Of a stretch of DNA of 64,000 bases, positions 32,684-43,680 are shown in pieces. A model generated the notes under the pieces. That model was not told the origin of the DNA and did not search any database. It saw only the letters and a list, made by a program, of their open reading frames with translations. Within the stretch, counting starts at the first letter, position 1; each line of letters begins with the position of its first letter. This stretch comes from Basidiobolus meristosporus CBS 931.73 (Eukaryota; Basidiobolomycota; Basidiobolomycetes; Basidiobolales; Basidiobolaceae). The position numbers and the translations under genes are program-made. The stretch spans positions 94,517-158,516 of the forward strand of contig MCFE01000132.1 of NCBI GenBank assembly GCA_002104905.1, in the 5' to 3' direction.

Positions 32684-33087
32684 GTAGGAATCTTTAGAAA
32701 CTCATCAACATCTACACCCTTGCATTAAAAATAGCATTCGTAAATAAAATTGCTTTCACACTATCGATCTTTGGCCATTATTCGTAATTCTTTGTAATTT
32801 CGCATGGGTGTAGCATTTAGTAGCCGTTGAAACACAAGTTGACACAACCCACGATCGGAAAAAGTGAAAATCTCTTCTGCGGAGAAAATGTCACGGATTC
32901 GAAAGTGGGTTGATTTTCAGAAATAGTCCCTCGGTTTAATGAATGCACGTCTAGTTAGATAAGTAAACAAAGGAATTTTGGCAAGTCGATCGTTGTGTTC
33001 TTTCCACATAAAAGGACGCAATCTCTTTGCCATTTTCACGAAGATTTCCATAGCAAGCACCTGCGTCTGAGTCAGCCATTATCTAAG
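32684..33087. other. Intergenic region
   Basis: GDH 3' UTR with GTAAATAAAATT (poly(A) signal) near 32742, then the upstream region of the metallopeptidase gene. No other feature seen. Confidence 0.55.
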
Positions 33088-34363
33088 ATGCTGTTTTCTA
33101 GGCTAGAAAATCAGCTGACTACCCTCATCTTTCTGTTATCCCTCGAGTACAGCTACGCGTAGGTCCCAATCATTGAAAGTCACCACCAAATCAATGGTAA
33201 ACTAATCTCATTCCAGATTTCCCCCTACCTCTGACTATGTACAGCTCAATGTCTCCGGGTGGAAGGTATATAAGCATCGTACCGTCAAGGACGATACAAT
33301 CCCCGTGCTGCGGTACAAACTGGAGCAGTATATGCGCATCGGGATTCCTTGGTACCAAGAAGGCCACGCCAAACAGGTTCCAGTAAGTAGCCGGTAAGCT
33401 GGTCTAGAGAACAATCGTGCTAATTCCAAAACATCAAGATATGGATTGATCCGGATCACCACGACTGTCGCACCTGTGGGAAATGGTACAAGCCGGAGAA
33501 AAATGCTAGACATGGATATTTGGCACAAAATGGCCTAAACCCGGACAAAGCAGGCGCAGTGATATTGACATCAGAGGCACTCTCATACGACCGCTGCAAC
33601 TACAACCAACCCTTCCTACTCTTGCATGAGCTGGCGCATGCATACATGGGGTTGAATCCTCATGTACAAAAGCAGGTGGCAATTTACTTCCAGAATTGGT
33701 CAAAGCGCTGGGGAAGAAACGCGTACTTCCAGAATGCACAGCGAAGGGCCATGATGATCTGGAATAACTGTTTTCCACCCGCATGTGAAACAGTGGAAAA
33801 CAGATACGGAAACGAAAGGGCGTACGCGCTAACCAATCAAAACGAGTTCTTTGGTGTGATGAGTGAGACGTTCTTTGGGATCAGTGATTTTCTGCCCAGC
33901 AATGGATGGAAACTGCACCAATTGGACCCACAGATATACGACTTCATCAAGAGTATGTGGAAGCTTCCCAGTGATTGGAAAGGTATGGAGAAGTGTGGGA
34001 TTTATGATGCGTCGGGCTGCCTTAACTAATTAAACAGGCCCGAGATCGATTGCGCCAGGCCCCGAACAGAACACCGTGAATTGGAGGGTCATCAACAATT
34101 GCAAACATCATGTCAAGGTTCATCGAATCAACGAGCAAGGGGTTGAGTTGAAGCAGGCTACTTGTACGCTAGATCGTCATCAGGCTTGCGAAATGGCCAC
34201 CTTTGATGGGCAACTGTTCGTCTTCCGAGACGAGAATAACCAAGTGTATGATGGGGTGCGCGTTCCACATTTGAACTCCAGGACGATGGCCTGCTTTGAC
34301 CAGCCAGATCTACATATAGGTAAACATCACGAGTGCAAAGGATTTGTCTTGTTCGGTCGCTAA
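33088..34363 (+). CDS. Secreted HExxH metallopeptidase with C-terminal VHL-beta-like domain
   Basis: Exons 33088-33158, 33217-33382, 33439-33982 and 34038-34363 join to 368 aa. Intron 3 (33983-34037, GTATGG...AAACAG, TTAACTAAT branch site) holds a TAA at 34027-34029 that would end the protein at 275 aa if retained. Residues 1-24 look like a signal peptide (LTTLIFLLSLEYSYA). The peptidase domain has LLHELAHAYMG with zinc ligands His142 and His146 and catalytic Glu143, and TNQNEFFGVMSETFFG around 211-226 with Glu215 or Glu222 as a possible third ligand. The C-terminal part after residue about 277 (WRVINNCKHHVKVHRINEQG ... LFVFRDENNQVYDG) has the V-x-V-x-x-I-D/N-x-x-G and FRDE pattern of VHL beta domains. 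The peptidase call is solid at motif level; the exact family and the VHL-like call are inference. Confidence 0.75.
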
Positions 34364-35040
34364 ATATGAATGGTAGGCCCTTGTAGAGATTCTCATTCCA
34401 ACTGCGCAAGTTTGCGCAGTATGGCCTGTGCGAAACGAGTAAGGTCCAGATGTATTTCAACTGCCCAAAGAGTTGCAACGTGTGCGCGCAAAAAGTAGCA
34501 TCAAGCAAGCTAACTGGGCTCCGCTCCTAAGCGGGAGAGTGCATTGAGAGTATTCGTATTATCCATATTGCAGAGCAACCTCACAAACCATGTATTCCCT
34601 TTTCCTCCACCAGAAGATGCCTTCTTCACCTATTTCCCGATCGCCACCTAATACTGTTAATAGATAACTCCAAGTTGTGTCATATGCTGACCGGATCACT
34701 CACCCGCCTAGTCAACACATTGTCATTCATCGGTCTTCATGATTGGCTGTTGAGAAGCCCACCATGAATGCATGATGAAATGCCCACCTAGTCGAATCTA
34801 CCTGTGCTTTTAAAGCTAGTGCCCCTGCTATAATTTGTCATATCCCCTTCCGTATTGATTCATTCTTCGGTTTCGGTTTCGGTTTCACTTGAGCCAGATC
34901 GACATTGTAATCGAGACCACGGTGAAATTTAAAATAAACCAGATCCTCCATAAACCGACCAGTTTGCAGTCCTACTGTATGCCTCATTCAACTCTGCTCC
35001 TACCATCAACTTGTGTTTAGTTTGACCTCTCTGATAAACA
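34364..35040. other. Intergenic region
   Basis: No gene recognised. A TTCGGTTTCGGTTTCGGTTT triplet repeat lies near 34866-34886, and a likely poly(A)/initiator-type context (TAAAATAAAC) near 34930. Confidence 0.5.
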
Positions 35041-36314
35041 ATGAGCTCTGCACAGCTATACTACAACTCAAAGCCGGTGTCCGCCTTGGCTAGACGATCC
35101 TATATATCTTCTTCAGTAGCCACACCTGAGCAAAAGCCCTCACAACCCTCGCCACAAAACGCCCTTGTCCAAACAATATACAAAAATCTGCGTCAAAAGA
35201 GACTTTTCGTAATGGTACGACCGAGGCATAAGAACTTGGTGTTTGCTGGGTGTCTATCTTACTAACTACCGTTTTCCAGTCCGAGAAAGTGCTCCTTGCT
35301 GCTGTCAATAGCTATACACCTGTCGCTCACCATTTTCTCTCCGCTACAGAGGAATTTGTAAACGACGTTTTTCAACCAGCTGATATGCCAGGTACAGGCT
35401 CTATGCATACCCACTGTCCCACGATAATAAGCTGACCTTGAGCTGCCTTCGATAGAAGACCTGCTTATCTGTGACGAGATGGATACTCAACAAGAAGATC
35501 AAAATTTAGCTACACACAGTGCCCAAGTCATTTGCTTATGTGGTGCACGGGCCTTACAGTACCTTCCCAGACAGCGTGTCCACCAGGTGAGGATTCTGTT
35601 AAGTGAAGGATACTGTTATATGGCCGTGTATATTCATTTTTTCAACATAGATATCCAATACACTGAAGTTGGTGGGAAATTCTCGTTGGACGCCAGTCCC
35701 TTTTTCGAAATTGGCCCTGAAAATAGACGAGTATCTAGCACCATCCAACACTACTGCAGATGACCACCCAGATATCATTGATGATACCAACACTGAGCAT
35801 TCATTGGTAAGGGCTTGATCCTGTCTTACCACCAATGTTGTTTATTTACCTTTATCCCTGCTCCGCTTTTAGACAAATCCAGCAAACGTTGTGGAGTGTG
35901 AGGAGGTCCAACAGCACCCAGTGAACCCCATATCATCACCATCAATCAGAGAGTTTGATTACTGCGCGTCCTCACAATCCACTTCCTCCATGATATTTCA
36001 CGATGTTGGCCCGTACAGAGTTGATTCTGATGCATGCAGTATCACATCACTACCGCCCTCCACCTCCTCCCTACTTTCGGTCACCGACTCTCTATCAACC
36101 ACAGAATGCGATATGAAGGACTGGCATTCAAGGAAACCATCTGTAAGTTCTTTCGCCCCCTGTGCACTAGAGCCGATTCTAACGATTGCATTAGCTTCCC
36201 CTCCTAACCTCTGAGCAATCGTGGTTGGGGAAAAGCACGCAGACAGTTGTAACCGTCACTGATGCCACTGGAAGGTTCATCAATGACAAGAAGGTTTCAG
36301 AGATTTTTAATTGA
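35041..36314 (+). CDS. Unknown protein, 320 aa
   Basis: Six exons, 35041-35214, 35280-35391, 35456-35586, 35651-35806, 35873-36142 and 36195-36314, all with GT-AG introns (52-66 nt) and consistent phases, so the gene model is well supported although I do not recognise the family. The N-terminus (MSSAQLYYNSKPVSALARRS) is basic and could be a targeting signal. The middle (KVLLAAVNSYTPVAHHFLSA ... CLCGARALQYLPRQ) is helical; the C-terminal half from about residue 190 is Ser/Thr/Asp-rich and probably disordered. No cofactor or catalytic motif is visible. It lies head to tail with the metallopeptidase gene. Confidence 0.7.
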
Positions 36315-36810
36315 GCAAACTATTCCACCTTTCACCATTCCCCCGCGTTCCTTGATGGTATGCTTGTATGTATTTATCTTGTAGTTTTTAAAATAAGGGG
36401 GCAATACCTATCAGCAGTGATCTTAATCAGTGTTACTTGAATATATAATATGAGAATTTTACTCAGCTGCCCACCAATGCAATCTAGACTGATATTGTGT
36501 ATGACTCGAGGTTAATGGGAAGATCCACCCAATGTTACTCAGAGTTAAGGGTGCAAGTGCACATGTGGGTGCAGGCCAGCAGGCGCCGGGTTATCGTTCT
36601 CCAGAGCGCTTCCCACTCCTCCTTAGGTACCACAGCAATCAACCAATAGGTGGATAATCCAGCAACGTCATGTAAGTGGGTTCTTTCATAGAGTTTTATT
36701 TGGGGATCATCTCAACAAAATAAGCCAAAATTGATTGTTTGAAAATGATGAATGATTGGTGCCAAAATATCATGGCCAGTTGAGTTGAGGTGAGAAGCAG
36801 GAAAGCCGCT
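36315..36810. other. Intergenic region between convergent genes
   Basis: No gene recognised; holds the 3' ends of the unknown gene (plus strand) and of the membrane protein gene (minus strand). Confidence 0.5.
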
Positions 36811-38021
36811 CTACCGAAGGGGATTCGGGTGGGCCTCCGAATTCATCCCAAGCACGTTCCTCACAACAGGCAAAAGTGACTGCGGCCTGTATGTTGTCTT
36901 TGGTGCTTCGGGTGTGGCTAGCTTGACTCCACCAAGACTGGGTGGCTGCTTCTTCCCCTCATATCGCCTGTGGATCAACACAAAAGCCATACACCCCACC
37001 GCAATGAGACCAACCACTCCACCTGCAATAGGTCCGGCCAAGTTGCTACCCTTCACGTCCACCATGGCCTGTGGTTCACCGGCACTCGAGTTAACAACCA
37101 TAGGGTTGTTTTTATTTCGCTCGGCATCGTCGGCGATCTTGGGTAAAAAGCCAACGTGGTTCTCTCCAGCGTTCGGTCTAGCCATACGAACCTCGAATTG
37201 ACCTAGAGAGGGCGGTGAGTATCCCAACATACATGGCCCGGTAAAAAGCCTCCCACTTACGATATCCGCAGGTCGTGTTTTGCCATTGGCAACCGACGCC
37301 GTTAAACACGGTGGCCGACTCGCAGGATTTTTTGTTGTCGTGACTGTTGCAGCCTAAAAGATACGTCCACCCGGAGAGTTAGTGACAACTCAGGAGAAGT
37401 CCCCGGTGCTTGCTTACCTGCTGGGCATTTGCCACCGTTAGGGAAGCACTTGAACTGGCCGCAATCCTTGCAACCTGGCGAGCACTTATTCCCGGGTAAT
37501 GATACGCATTTGATGTCTGGAAAGAAGGGGGGTCAACCAGTGGTTGGTAGGTGTGGGGTTGACGGGCGGAAGATACCTCTGTAGCAGGAGTTTCCTTTCC
37601 ATACGCAGCCGACTCCGTTCAATCGTATCTTGTTGCAACTGGATTCGTTGTCGTAGAAATTGCAATCTTGAAAATCCAGCAAGTTAGACTCGATTCGGTC
37701 CTTCCTTCGGAGAGAAAATGCTTACCCAGTGGACATGTTGGCTCTTTGACGCACTTGAAGAACCCGCAGTCGTGAGTGCCTTCCGGGCACCCGTTGGTTG
37801 GGAGGGCAGCAGTATTATTATTATGATTACTATTATTATTATTATCGTTGTTGGAAGTAGTGGTATTAGGGATGGTCGTGTTCTGAGGGGCAGCGGCGAC
37901 TAAAAGGAAATCTGGTGAGCACGGGGAACTGCCAGGTGAACGGATATACATGGACCACCATACCTTGGGTACAGAGTACCAAGCAAAAGGAAGAAAAGAT
38001 AGCGAAGAGGCGAAGGTTCAT
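36811..38021 (-). CDS. Cysteine-rich type I membrane protein, 301 aa
   Basis: Minus-strand exons 37964-38021, 37726-37899, 37577-37666, 37418-37516, 37261-37353 and 36811-37202. Signal peptide: MNLRLFAIFSSFCLVLCTQ. Then an Asn/Thr-rich linker encoded by an ATT/AAT triplet repeat (37813-37850), followed by alternating cysteine modules, roughly one per exon: CPEGTHDCGFFKCVKEPTCP, CNFYDNESSCNKI...GVGCVWKGNSCY, CSPGCKDCGQFKCFPNGGKC, CNSHDNKKSCESA...GVGCQWQNTTCGY. The two module types (CxxxxxDCGxFKC and DNxxSC...GVGCxW) alternate A-B-A-B. A membrane segment (LAGPIAGGVVGLIAVGCMAF) is followed by HRRYEGKK and a basic tail of about 60 residues. It is probably a cell-surface adhesin or receptor-like protein; function unknown. 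Confidence 0.8.
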
Positions 38022-38556
38022 TGGAGCACTCTAGAACTAGTGAGCATTGGGGAAAAGATAAAGCCAGGAGGGATGAGCGTATATGTTGACAAGAGTAAGG
38101 AGTCGCTTGTAGGCAGATGCATCACTTAAGTAGGTTGGTCGAGTCCCGAGATTGGTAATATCAATATGGCAGGAAGGGATCTTCGAGTGACTTTACTAGG
38201 TAGATTGATATGCAAGTGATTTGAAGTACATACCAAATACCGCTTCTCTCATGTACAAACGAAACACAAATTAATTCAGTCACCCCTAGGAGTCCCCCCC
38301 ACACCACCCTCGCTAACCTAACCTCGAAAGGTTGTTTAGTTTAAGTGGCAATGGGCAATGGGCAGGTCATCGATAGTCCGGCAAAAAAATTCCTCATTTC
38401 ACAGATGGATCAATTGCTTACTCGGTGCAAATAGACGAGCCAATGGAAACGTGCGGTGGAAGGAAATCGGACTCGAGGGCGGAAACAAATATTGAACAAC
38501 GGTGTGTCGAACACCCTCTTTCCTTCAGCCCATTCATTGAGAGTGCATTCATCACA
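38022..38556. other. Divergent promoter region (membrane protein / eL14)
   Basis: Shared upstream region of the minus-strand membrane protein and the plus-strand ribosomal protein gene. No other gene recognised. An AACCTAACCTCG stretch near 38315 resembles half-telomere boxes often seen before ribosomal protein genes, which is suggestive only. Confidence 0.5.
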
Positions 38557-39040
38557 ATGACCGTACGTAATCCATCCATCCATTTCACTCCGCGCCCCAG
38601 ACACTAACCCATCTTCCTCCATTCTATAGCAAGATTCCTTCAAGCGTATTGTTGAGGTTGGCAGAGTTGTCTTGCTCAACTCCGGTGTCGATGCCGGCAA
38701 GCTCGCCGTGATTGTTGAAATCCTCGACCACAACCGTGCCATCGTTGACGGTCCTACCACCGGTGTCGCCCGCCACGCCCACGCCTACCGTCGTCTCACT
38801 CTTACTCCCTTGGTCGTCAAGAACCTTCCCCGCGCTGCCGGTTCCGGTGCCGTCAAGAAGGCCTTGGAAAAGCAAGAGATCATCGCCCTCTGGGAGAAGT
38901 CCACTTGGGCCCAGAAGCTTGCCGCTCGTGAAAAGCGCGCTGCCTTGACCGATTTCGATCGTTTCAAGCTCATGAAGTTGAGAAAGCAACGTCGCAACAT
39001 TGTTGGCAAACAAATTGCTGTTCTTAAGAAGAGCAACTAA
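38557..39040 (+). CDS. RPL14: 60S ribosomal protein eL14
   Basis: Two exons: a 6-nt first exon (ATG ACC, 38557-38562) and 38630-39040; intron 38563-38629 begins GTACGT, has an ACTAACC branch site and ends TATAG. The 138-aa product begins [20 protein letters not shown], continues [20 protein letters not shown] and ends in a basic helix ([20 protein letters not shown]). Length and the N-terminal KOW-like region match fungal eL14. The start was chosen because the long exon lacks an upstream in-frame ATG at the conserved place and splicing gives the expected N-terminus. Component of the large cytosolic ribosomal subunit. A poly(A) signal (CAATAAAGC) lies near 39082. Confidence 0.93.
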
Positions 39041-39229
39041 ATCTTATCACCTTGTGTAGCTCCGAGTTTGCGCTCGTTATACAATAAAGCTTGTATGTTC
39101 ATTAGAGATGTTGACACTTTAATTTCCCAAGTGAAGGGAAGCCCTGATGCTAGTGTATATAAGTTTTATTGAATATGGAACTCATTGGTTCGGTACATTA
39201 TTGTCTAGATTTACAAAATGTAGCTTGGC

Positions 39230-41621
39230 TCAAATCCTAGCTTCTAACTGTTTTCTCAACTCCAGCAGCAGGTCATCTTCTTCGGTGGAAGATTTACTGT
39301 CATGGGAGACCTTGGGTTTGGAGGGCGTTCCCTGCACATCTTGCTCAGCCGATCTTTTGGCCGGCTTGGAATCTCTGGACTGATGGCGGGTGGAAGCGTT
39401 GAATATGGACTTCAGCACCTCTAGAGTTTTCTACACAAGTCCAGGGGGGTTAGATGATGGGTAACCAGGGCACAAAATGAATGAATGGAAATACCTCGTA
39501 GTTCGGCATTAATGGCTCTAGCGTCTTCTCCTTGACATTCATTTTCTTGACAACTGAATAGTGCTGGGCTTTTTGCAGCATCGACTTGAAGTATCTCATC
39601 TAGGAAACGAAGTTTAGCTGACATGTATTCACACATTGGGTGGCGAGAAGGGTACCTCTTGCTCCTCGACAATCGTATAGGCGACACCCTCTCTTCCAGC
39701 TCTGGCTGTACGACCGACACGATGAATGTACTTCTTGATGTACATCGGAGCATCGTAACTGATCACCGCCTCCACCGAATCCAAATCGATACCACGGGCA
39801 ATCAAATCAGAACAGATCAGACTAACGACAGGAAGGACATTGGTTAGCTACGTAGGCCAGGGACGGGCTGATAGGGGTAAGACGTACAGTCGGATTTCAC
39901 CCTTCTTGAATTTCTTCAGGATCGAGGTACGTTCGGATTGTGGCAGATCTCCCGAATACTCGGCCGCCATGATTGTGGACTCGTACTCTGGGTTGGCTTC
40001 CTTGAAGAAGCCGTCAAATACCTCAATCAACTTGTACAGTCTGTTCGCGGCCTCAATGGACTTAGTGAAGCACAAGGCGGAGTTGACCTTCAGGTGGTAG
40101 AGGAGATGTAGCACGATCATGGGCTTCTCACTGGGCGAGCAGGGAATCATGAATTCCTAGAGTCGGTAGGAGAGTAAGTCTTGATTCTGGTCCGAGGTTC
40201 GATGCTTTCCGAACTAACCTTGAGGGTAGATGGTGTGGTATAACGTCCTTCAGATCCCTCGGCATCCTCGTCATTATCATTGGCGGTGCGCTGTACTGCT
40301 ATATAGCGAGGATTGACAAGGTGAAGACTGGCGATTTTACCCGGGTTGCGCGTGAGCGTGGCAGAGAAGAGCAGTTTTTGCACCTGCGATCGTTTTAGAA
40401 ATATGCCGTATTGATGAATGGTGTCTCAAGTACGTACCCTTGTGGCTTGTGGCTCAAACAGATCACAAAATCCTTCTTGGACCCTTCCAGATATCGCGTC
40501 ATGAACTGGGATGCTGGAAGTGGGTTAGTCGCGAGAATGCAATGAGAATGGCAGGCAAGAGGTACCCTTCGGAATCCATAGTGATCGGGTCTTCAGGTCG
40601 TTTGGTGGTCGCCTTGCCAGCGGCTTGTAAAACATTGGACAACCAGTCTTGGTAGCTCTGGTTCAACAGACGATCGGCTTCGTCGATAACCTGTCGAGAC
40701 GTTGCATTTAAGCATGTGAGGCATCCACGAGAATTACTGCTTGACAACGTACCAAGTAACGAAGATGTTGAAGTGTGAAATTCGGAGTTGAGGTTAGGTG
40801 ATCGATCAGTCTACCAGGAGTGGCAATCAGGATATCTACATTGCTGGCTCCCCCTTGTAAACTAGGAAAAGGAATCGGCTCGTAAGGGATGCGCATCTGC
40901 ACTCAGCTCATATGCAACTTACACTTGTGAGCCCCCACCTACAATCTGGCTTTGCTCTTGAGCAAATGAGGTTTGGCCAGTGATCACTCCAATCTAATGG
41001 GAATCCAGACTCGCTCGTAAACTATACACATTTTTGATTTATGGGCTCGATATACCTTGAGGTTGGTTCCCTTGCAAAAAGCGTCGAACGTGTCCTTCAC
41101 CTGGACCACCAAATCTCTGGTGGGCAATATTATCAAGGCCCTCAGTCTAGTTACGACGCGGGTGGAAAGGGTCTAGGTCGAGTGGAAATTAGTCGCCAGT
41201 TTCTCTCCCTCGGCATGGCAAACTACTAACCTCCACAATCGGAATCACATACGCGAGGGTTTTACCGCTACCGGTGGGCGCGGAAACACACAGGTCTCCA
41301 GAAAAGGTGTAGTTTAAGCTGGAGCTCTTGGAAGCGAGTAGAGCAGGAAGCACAGCGGTTTGCACTAGAAGGGGAGGTCAATCAGGTGCAACCGAAGCCA
41401 ACGCTTCTGGATTACCAAGTACCTGCGAAAAACTCCTCTATCGAATTATCTTTGCAACGGGAAAGAATCTGACTGGATAGGTTCAACTTCGGATCATCAA
41501 CCGGCCGGGTGGTTTCGGGAGAAATGATGTCCGGGTTTGCCAGCCACTGAGGCAGACCAAGCTTCTTGTCCTTAGTCTTGTCTGGGTTTACCTCTTCGTT
41601 GAATACTGGAAACGCTTCCAT
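39230..41621 (-). CDS. DBP6: DEAD-box RNA helicase, Dbp6/DDX51 type
   Basis: Twelve minus-strand exons: 41423-41621, 41231-41364, 41056-41172, 40923-40993, 40753-40861, 40566-40690, 40438-40513, 40219-40383, 39888-40156, 39656-39821, 39495-39599, 39230-39430; all phases agree and the product is 578 aa. Motifs in order: [11 protein letters not shown] (I), PTRDL (Ia), GG and TPGRLIDHL (Ib), VIDEADRLL (II), [11 protein letters not shown] (III), [13 protein letters not shown] (IV), [11 protein letters not shown] (V), [13 protein letters not shown] (VI). The insertion between motifs II and III and the N-terminal LPQWLANP segment are typical of DDX51/Dbp6, needed for early 60S ribosome assembly in the nucleolus (family knowledge). 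The C-terminal tail is charged. It converges with RPL14 (gap 189 bp). Confidence 0.92.
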
Positions 41622-41924
41622 TTGCGTGTAGGTTATCTATCTAACAACGGTTCTCCACCCGAACGCATCCATTCATTCATTCTTTTTTTTTGGGTAGCGT
41701 ATTCCAGAAATCAACCAAACCACAATACAAAAAAAAAGTCCCAGATTTAAGCGAGATCCATCTCAGAATAAACAAGGTTCGATTTATTAAACCAGATTTT
41801 CAAACATCGTTTGTATCCGATGTTCAGCTTTGTACATGTGGGAGGGTAGCCAAAACTTGACCTCTTGACTGTACGCACCATGGATTGGGTTGGGTTGGGC
41901 GGTAGCATTCTGGAGGCAGGTGGA

Positions 41925-42617
41925 TTAGCTAGGAGAATCTGCGAGCTGACCCGTGAAATGGGTGTATCGTTTTGTGTCAAAAGGTGCTGTAGAACTCGCC
42001 AGACGCCTATAACTTGGGTGTTGCTCGGTAAGCGTGATATAGTATCGCTGGAGGCTCTCCAGGGAACAGGTCAGTCGCCAATCAATGAAGAACAGAAATT
42101 CCAACTCTAATGCGTTGATTTCCTGAACAGAGATACCACCGACTTTGGCGTAATGATGATTTGTACAGTACGAGTCGCACGTAGCTTTTGAGGCGACCGT
42201 GATGGCGGTGATGAGGAACCGATGGACAGTGAGCGACGATATCACAAAATTTTGGTGGAGTTCGCTCACTCTGTCAATGTAGACCAGTAACATTAATAGA
42301 CAGGTTTTTTCTACCGATGTGTATTTCACCACTCGTCTGAGATAATCGTATATCGAGATCCCAGGGGGCGAGCGCGAATGGAATCGGGTCAGACTGTCGG
42401 AAGTGAGGGGTATATTATCATTATGCGAGATGAGACGATTGAGCATGTCCGCTGTAGAAGGTTTAAAGTCGTCAAAAATGGCACCATGAGAAAAGTACAT
42501 ACTGCACTGAGAAGTGCGTTTGAAAAGCTAGGAAGTACCTATCAAATGGGTAAGGTGTGCAGTATCGGCTAAATAATAGAATTCAGGAACCTCAACGACC
42601 TTCTCGAGGTTTGACAT
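41925..42617 (-). CDS. PHO80-like cyclin
   Basis: Exons 42539-42617 and 41925-42451 on the minus strand give 201 aa; the 87-nt intron (42452-42538) starts GTACTT and ends CTACAG, and a reading frame with its own ATG that extends into it (42500) is therefore not the true start. The protein has the Pho80/Pcl cyclin signature: LTHLIADMLNRLISHND, LTRFHSRSPPGISIYDYLRR, LLMLLVYIDRV, and LELEFLFFIDWRL. Such cyclins partner a Pho85-type CDK and govern phosphate and nutrient signalling. A PHO84-type transporter gene lies 12 kb away, which is probably coincidence. The C-terminal 30 residues are poorly conserved and could be spliced differently. Confidence 0.85.
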
Positions 42618-43143
42618 ATTGAAGCGGAGAGTGGTTGAGCAGAAGCCAAAGTGCGACGTCTACTTGCATAGAATCAGCAAGTCTCTGGTTAAGAATCAGT
42701 CAAGCAGTCTATGAAATTAGGATAGCATTTATCGAATTTAGCAAATGAAGGTCATATGATCAGAACCCCATTGTGCCTCGACACCTAACATCTACCATCC
42801 AGCACCCTACCTACTTGGCTGATTTTCACATCGCCTGGGACGCTCCTTCCTACAAAGCCTGGTACTATTAAGCTTATCTCAACATGAACAATTGTTTTGC
42901 CTGTTACACTCTGAGGAATAAGCGTCGTTACACGACTCGGCATCAGCTGAGTTCCGCAGATCTAATAGATTTCTGCTCATATTATCCTGTTTGTGCGGAG
43001 GAACCCATGAGAATCCCACTCAGACCCCAGCCACTGAATTCACTCCCACCATTTGAAAAGCATTCGACTCGTTCGTCTCCTTCCCTACCACTAGTTTTGC
43101 CTTTAAACCTCCGCTTTCTTGGGTACGGAACCAATAAGTTATC
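42618..43143. other. Divergent intergenic region
   Basis: Between the cyclin (minus) and the GRAM protein (plus). An open frame at 42884-43159 overlaps the start of the GRAM gene and shows no features; not called. Confidence 0.5.
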
Positions 43144-43680
43144 ATGGAATTCAACATAGTTAACTACCGCGTAACAGGAAGGGATAAAAGCCCTGTTCCG
43201 ATGCCCAACGAAGGCCATTATTATCGTAGAAGAGGGGTCAGACTGCAGCTTAAAGGCTTGCCCCGTCCGAGAGACGCGCCTGACTCGTCCTCTAGCTTTG
43301 GAAATACAAACTGGGCGTGTCCCTCGGGTTGCCTATCGGTTAGCGATAAGCGCATCACATATCTAGCTGACTACCGGATTGACGGCATAGAAACAGTCTT
43401 TTTCCCACTTGGAACGTTAGATTTGAAAGTGCGCGATATGCTTAAGCAAAATGTGGTCAAGGGGATTATCATCCTCAACAACGCCCCGGTCTCCATAAGC
43501 TTTCGATTTACCAAAAGCGGGGATGCAAAGGATTTCGCCACCTACGCTAGTATGCTACAGGGTTCGATGATGGTGACGAATAGACTTGTCAATATTCCCA
43601 CTATTGAGCCGCTCAATCAAGAGCTCCCTAACTATCATGAGGCTCTACAGCATGAGCGACTACCACCTTATGCCGCGTAA
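43144..43680 (+). CDS. WBP2-like GRAM-domain protein with C-terminal PY motif
   Basis: Single exon, 178 aa. The N-terminus SPVPMPNEGHYYRRRGVRLQ matches the start of fungal WBP2-like proteins, followed by a GRAM/PH-like fold with GCLSVSDKRITYLADYR and SISFRFTKSGDAKDFATY. It ends NYHEALQHERLPPYAA, where LPPY is a PPxY-like ligand for WW domains. WBP2-type proteins act as adaptors for WW-domain ubiquitin ligases or transcription coactivators. Confidence is moderate because the GRAM core is short and divergent. Confidence 0.7.
   Translation: MEFNIVNYRVTGRDKSPVPMPNEGHYYRRRGVRLQLKGLPRPRDAPDSSSSFGNTNWACPSGCLSVSDKRITYLADYRIDGIETVFFPLGTLDLKVRDMLKQNVVKGIIILNNAPVSISFRFTKSGDAKDFATYASMLQGSMMVTNRLVNIPTIEPLNQELPNYHEALQHERLPPYAA

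Noticed and set aside
33520-34029. Metallopeptidase as a 169-aa protein on its own
   Set aside because: Upstream exons with consistent phases and a signal peptide are present, and the stop lies in a well-formed intron.
41925-42617. Link between the PHO80-like cyclin and the PHO84-type transporter as a phosphate gene cluster
   Set aside because: They are 12 kb apart with unrelated genes between; co-location is not evidence of co-regulation.
42884-43159. 91-codon frame before the GRAM gene
   Set aside because: Overlaps the start of the recognised gene in another frame and has no features.
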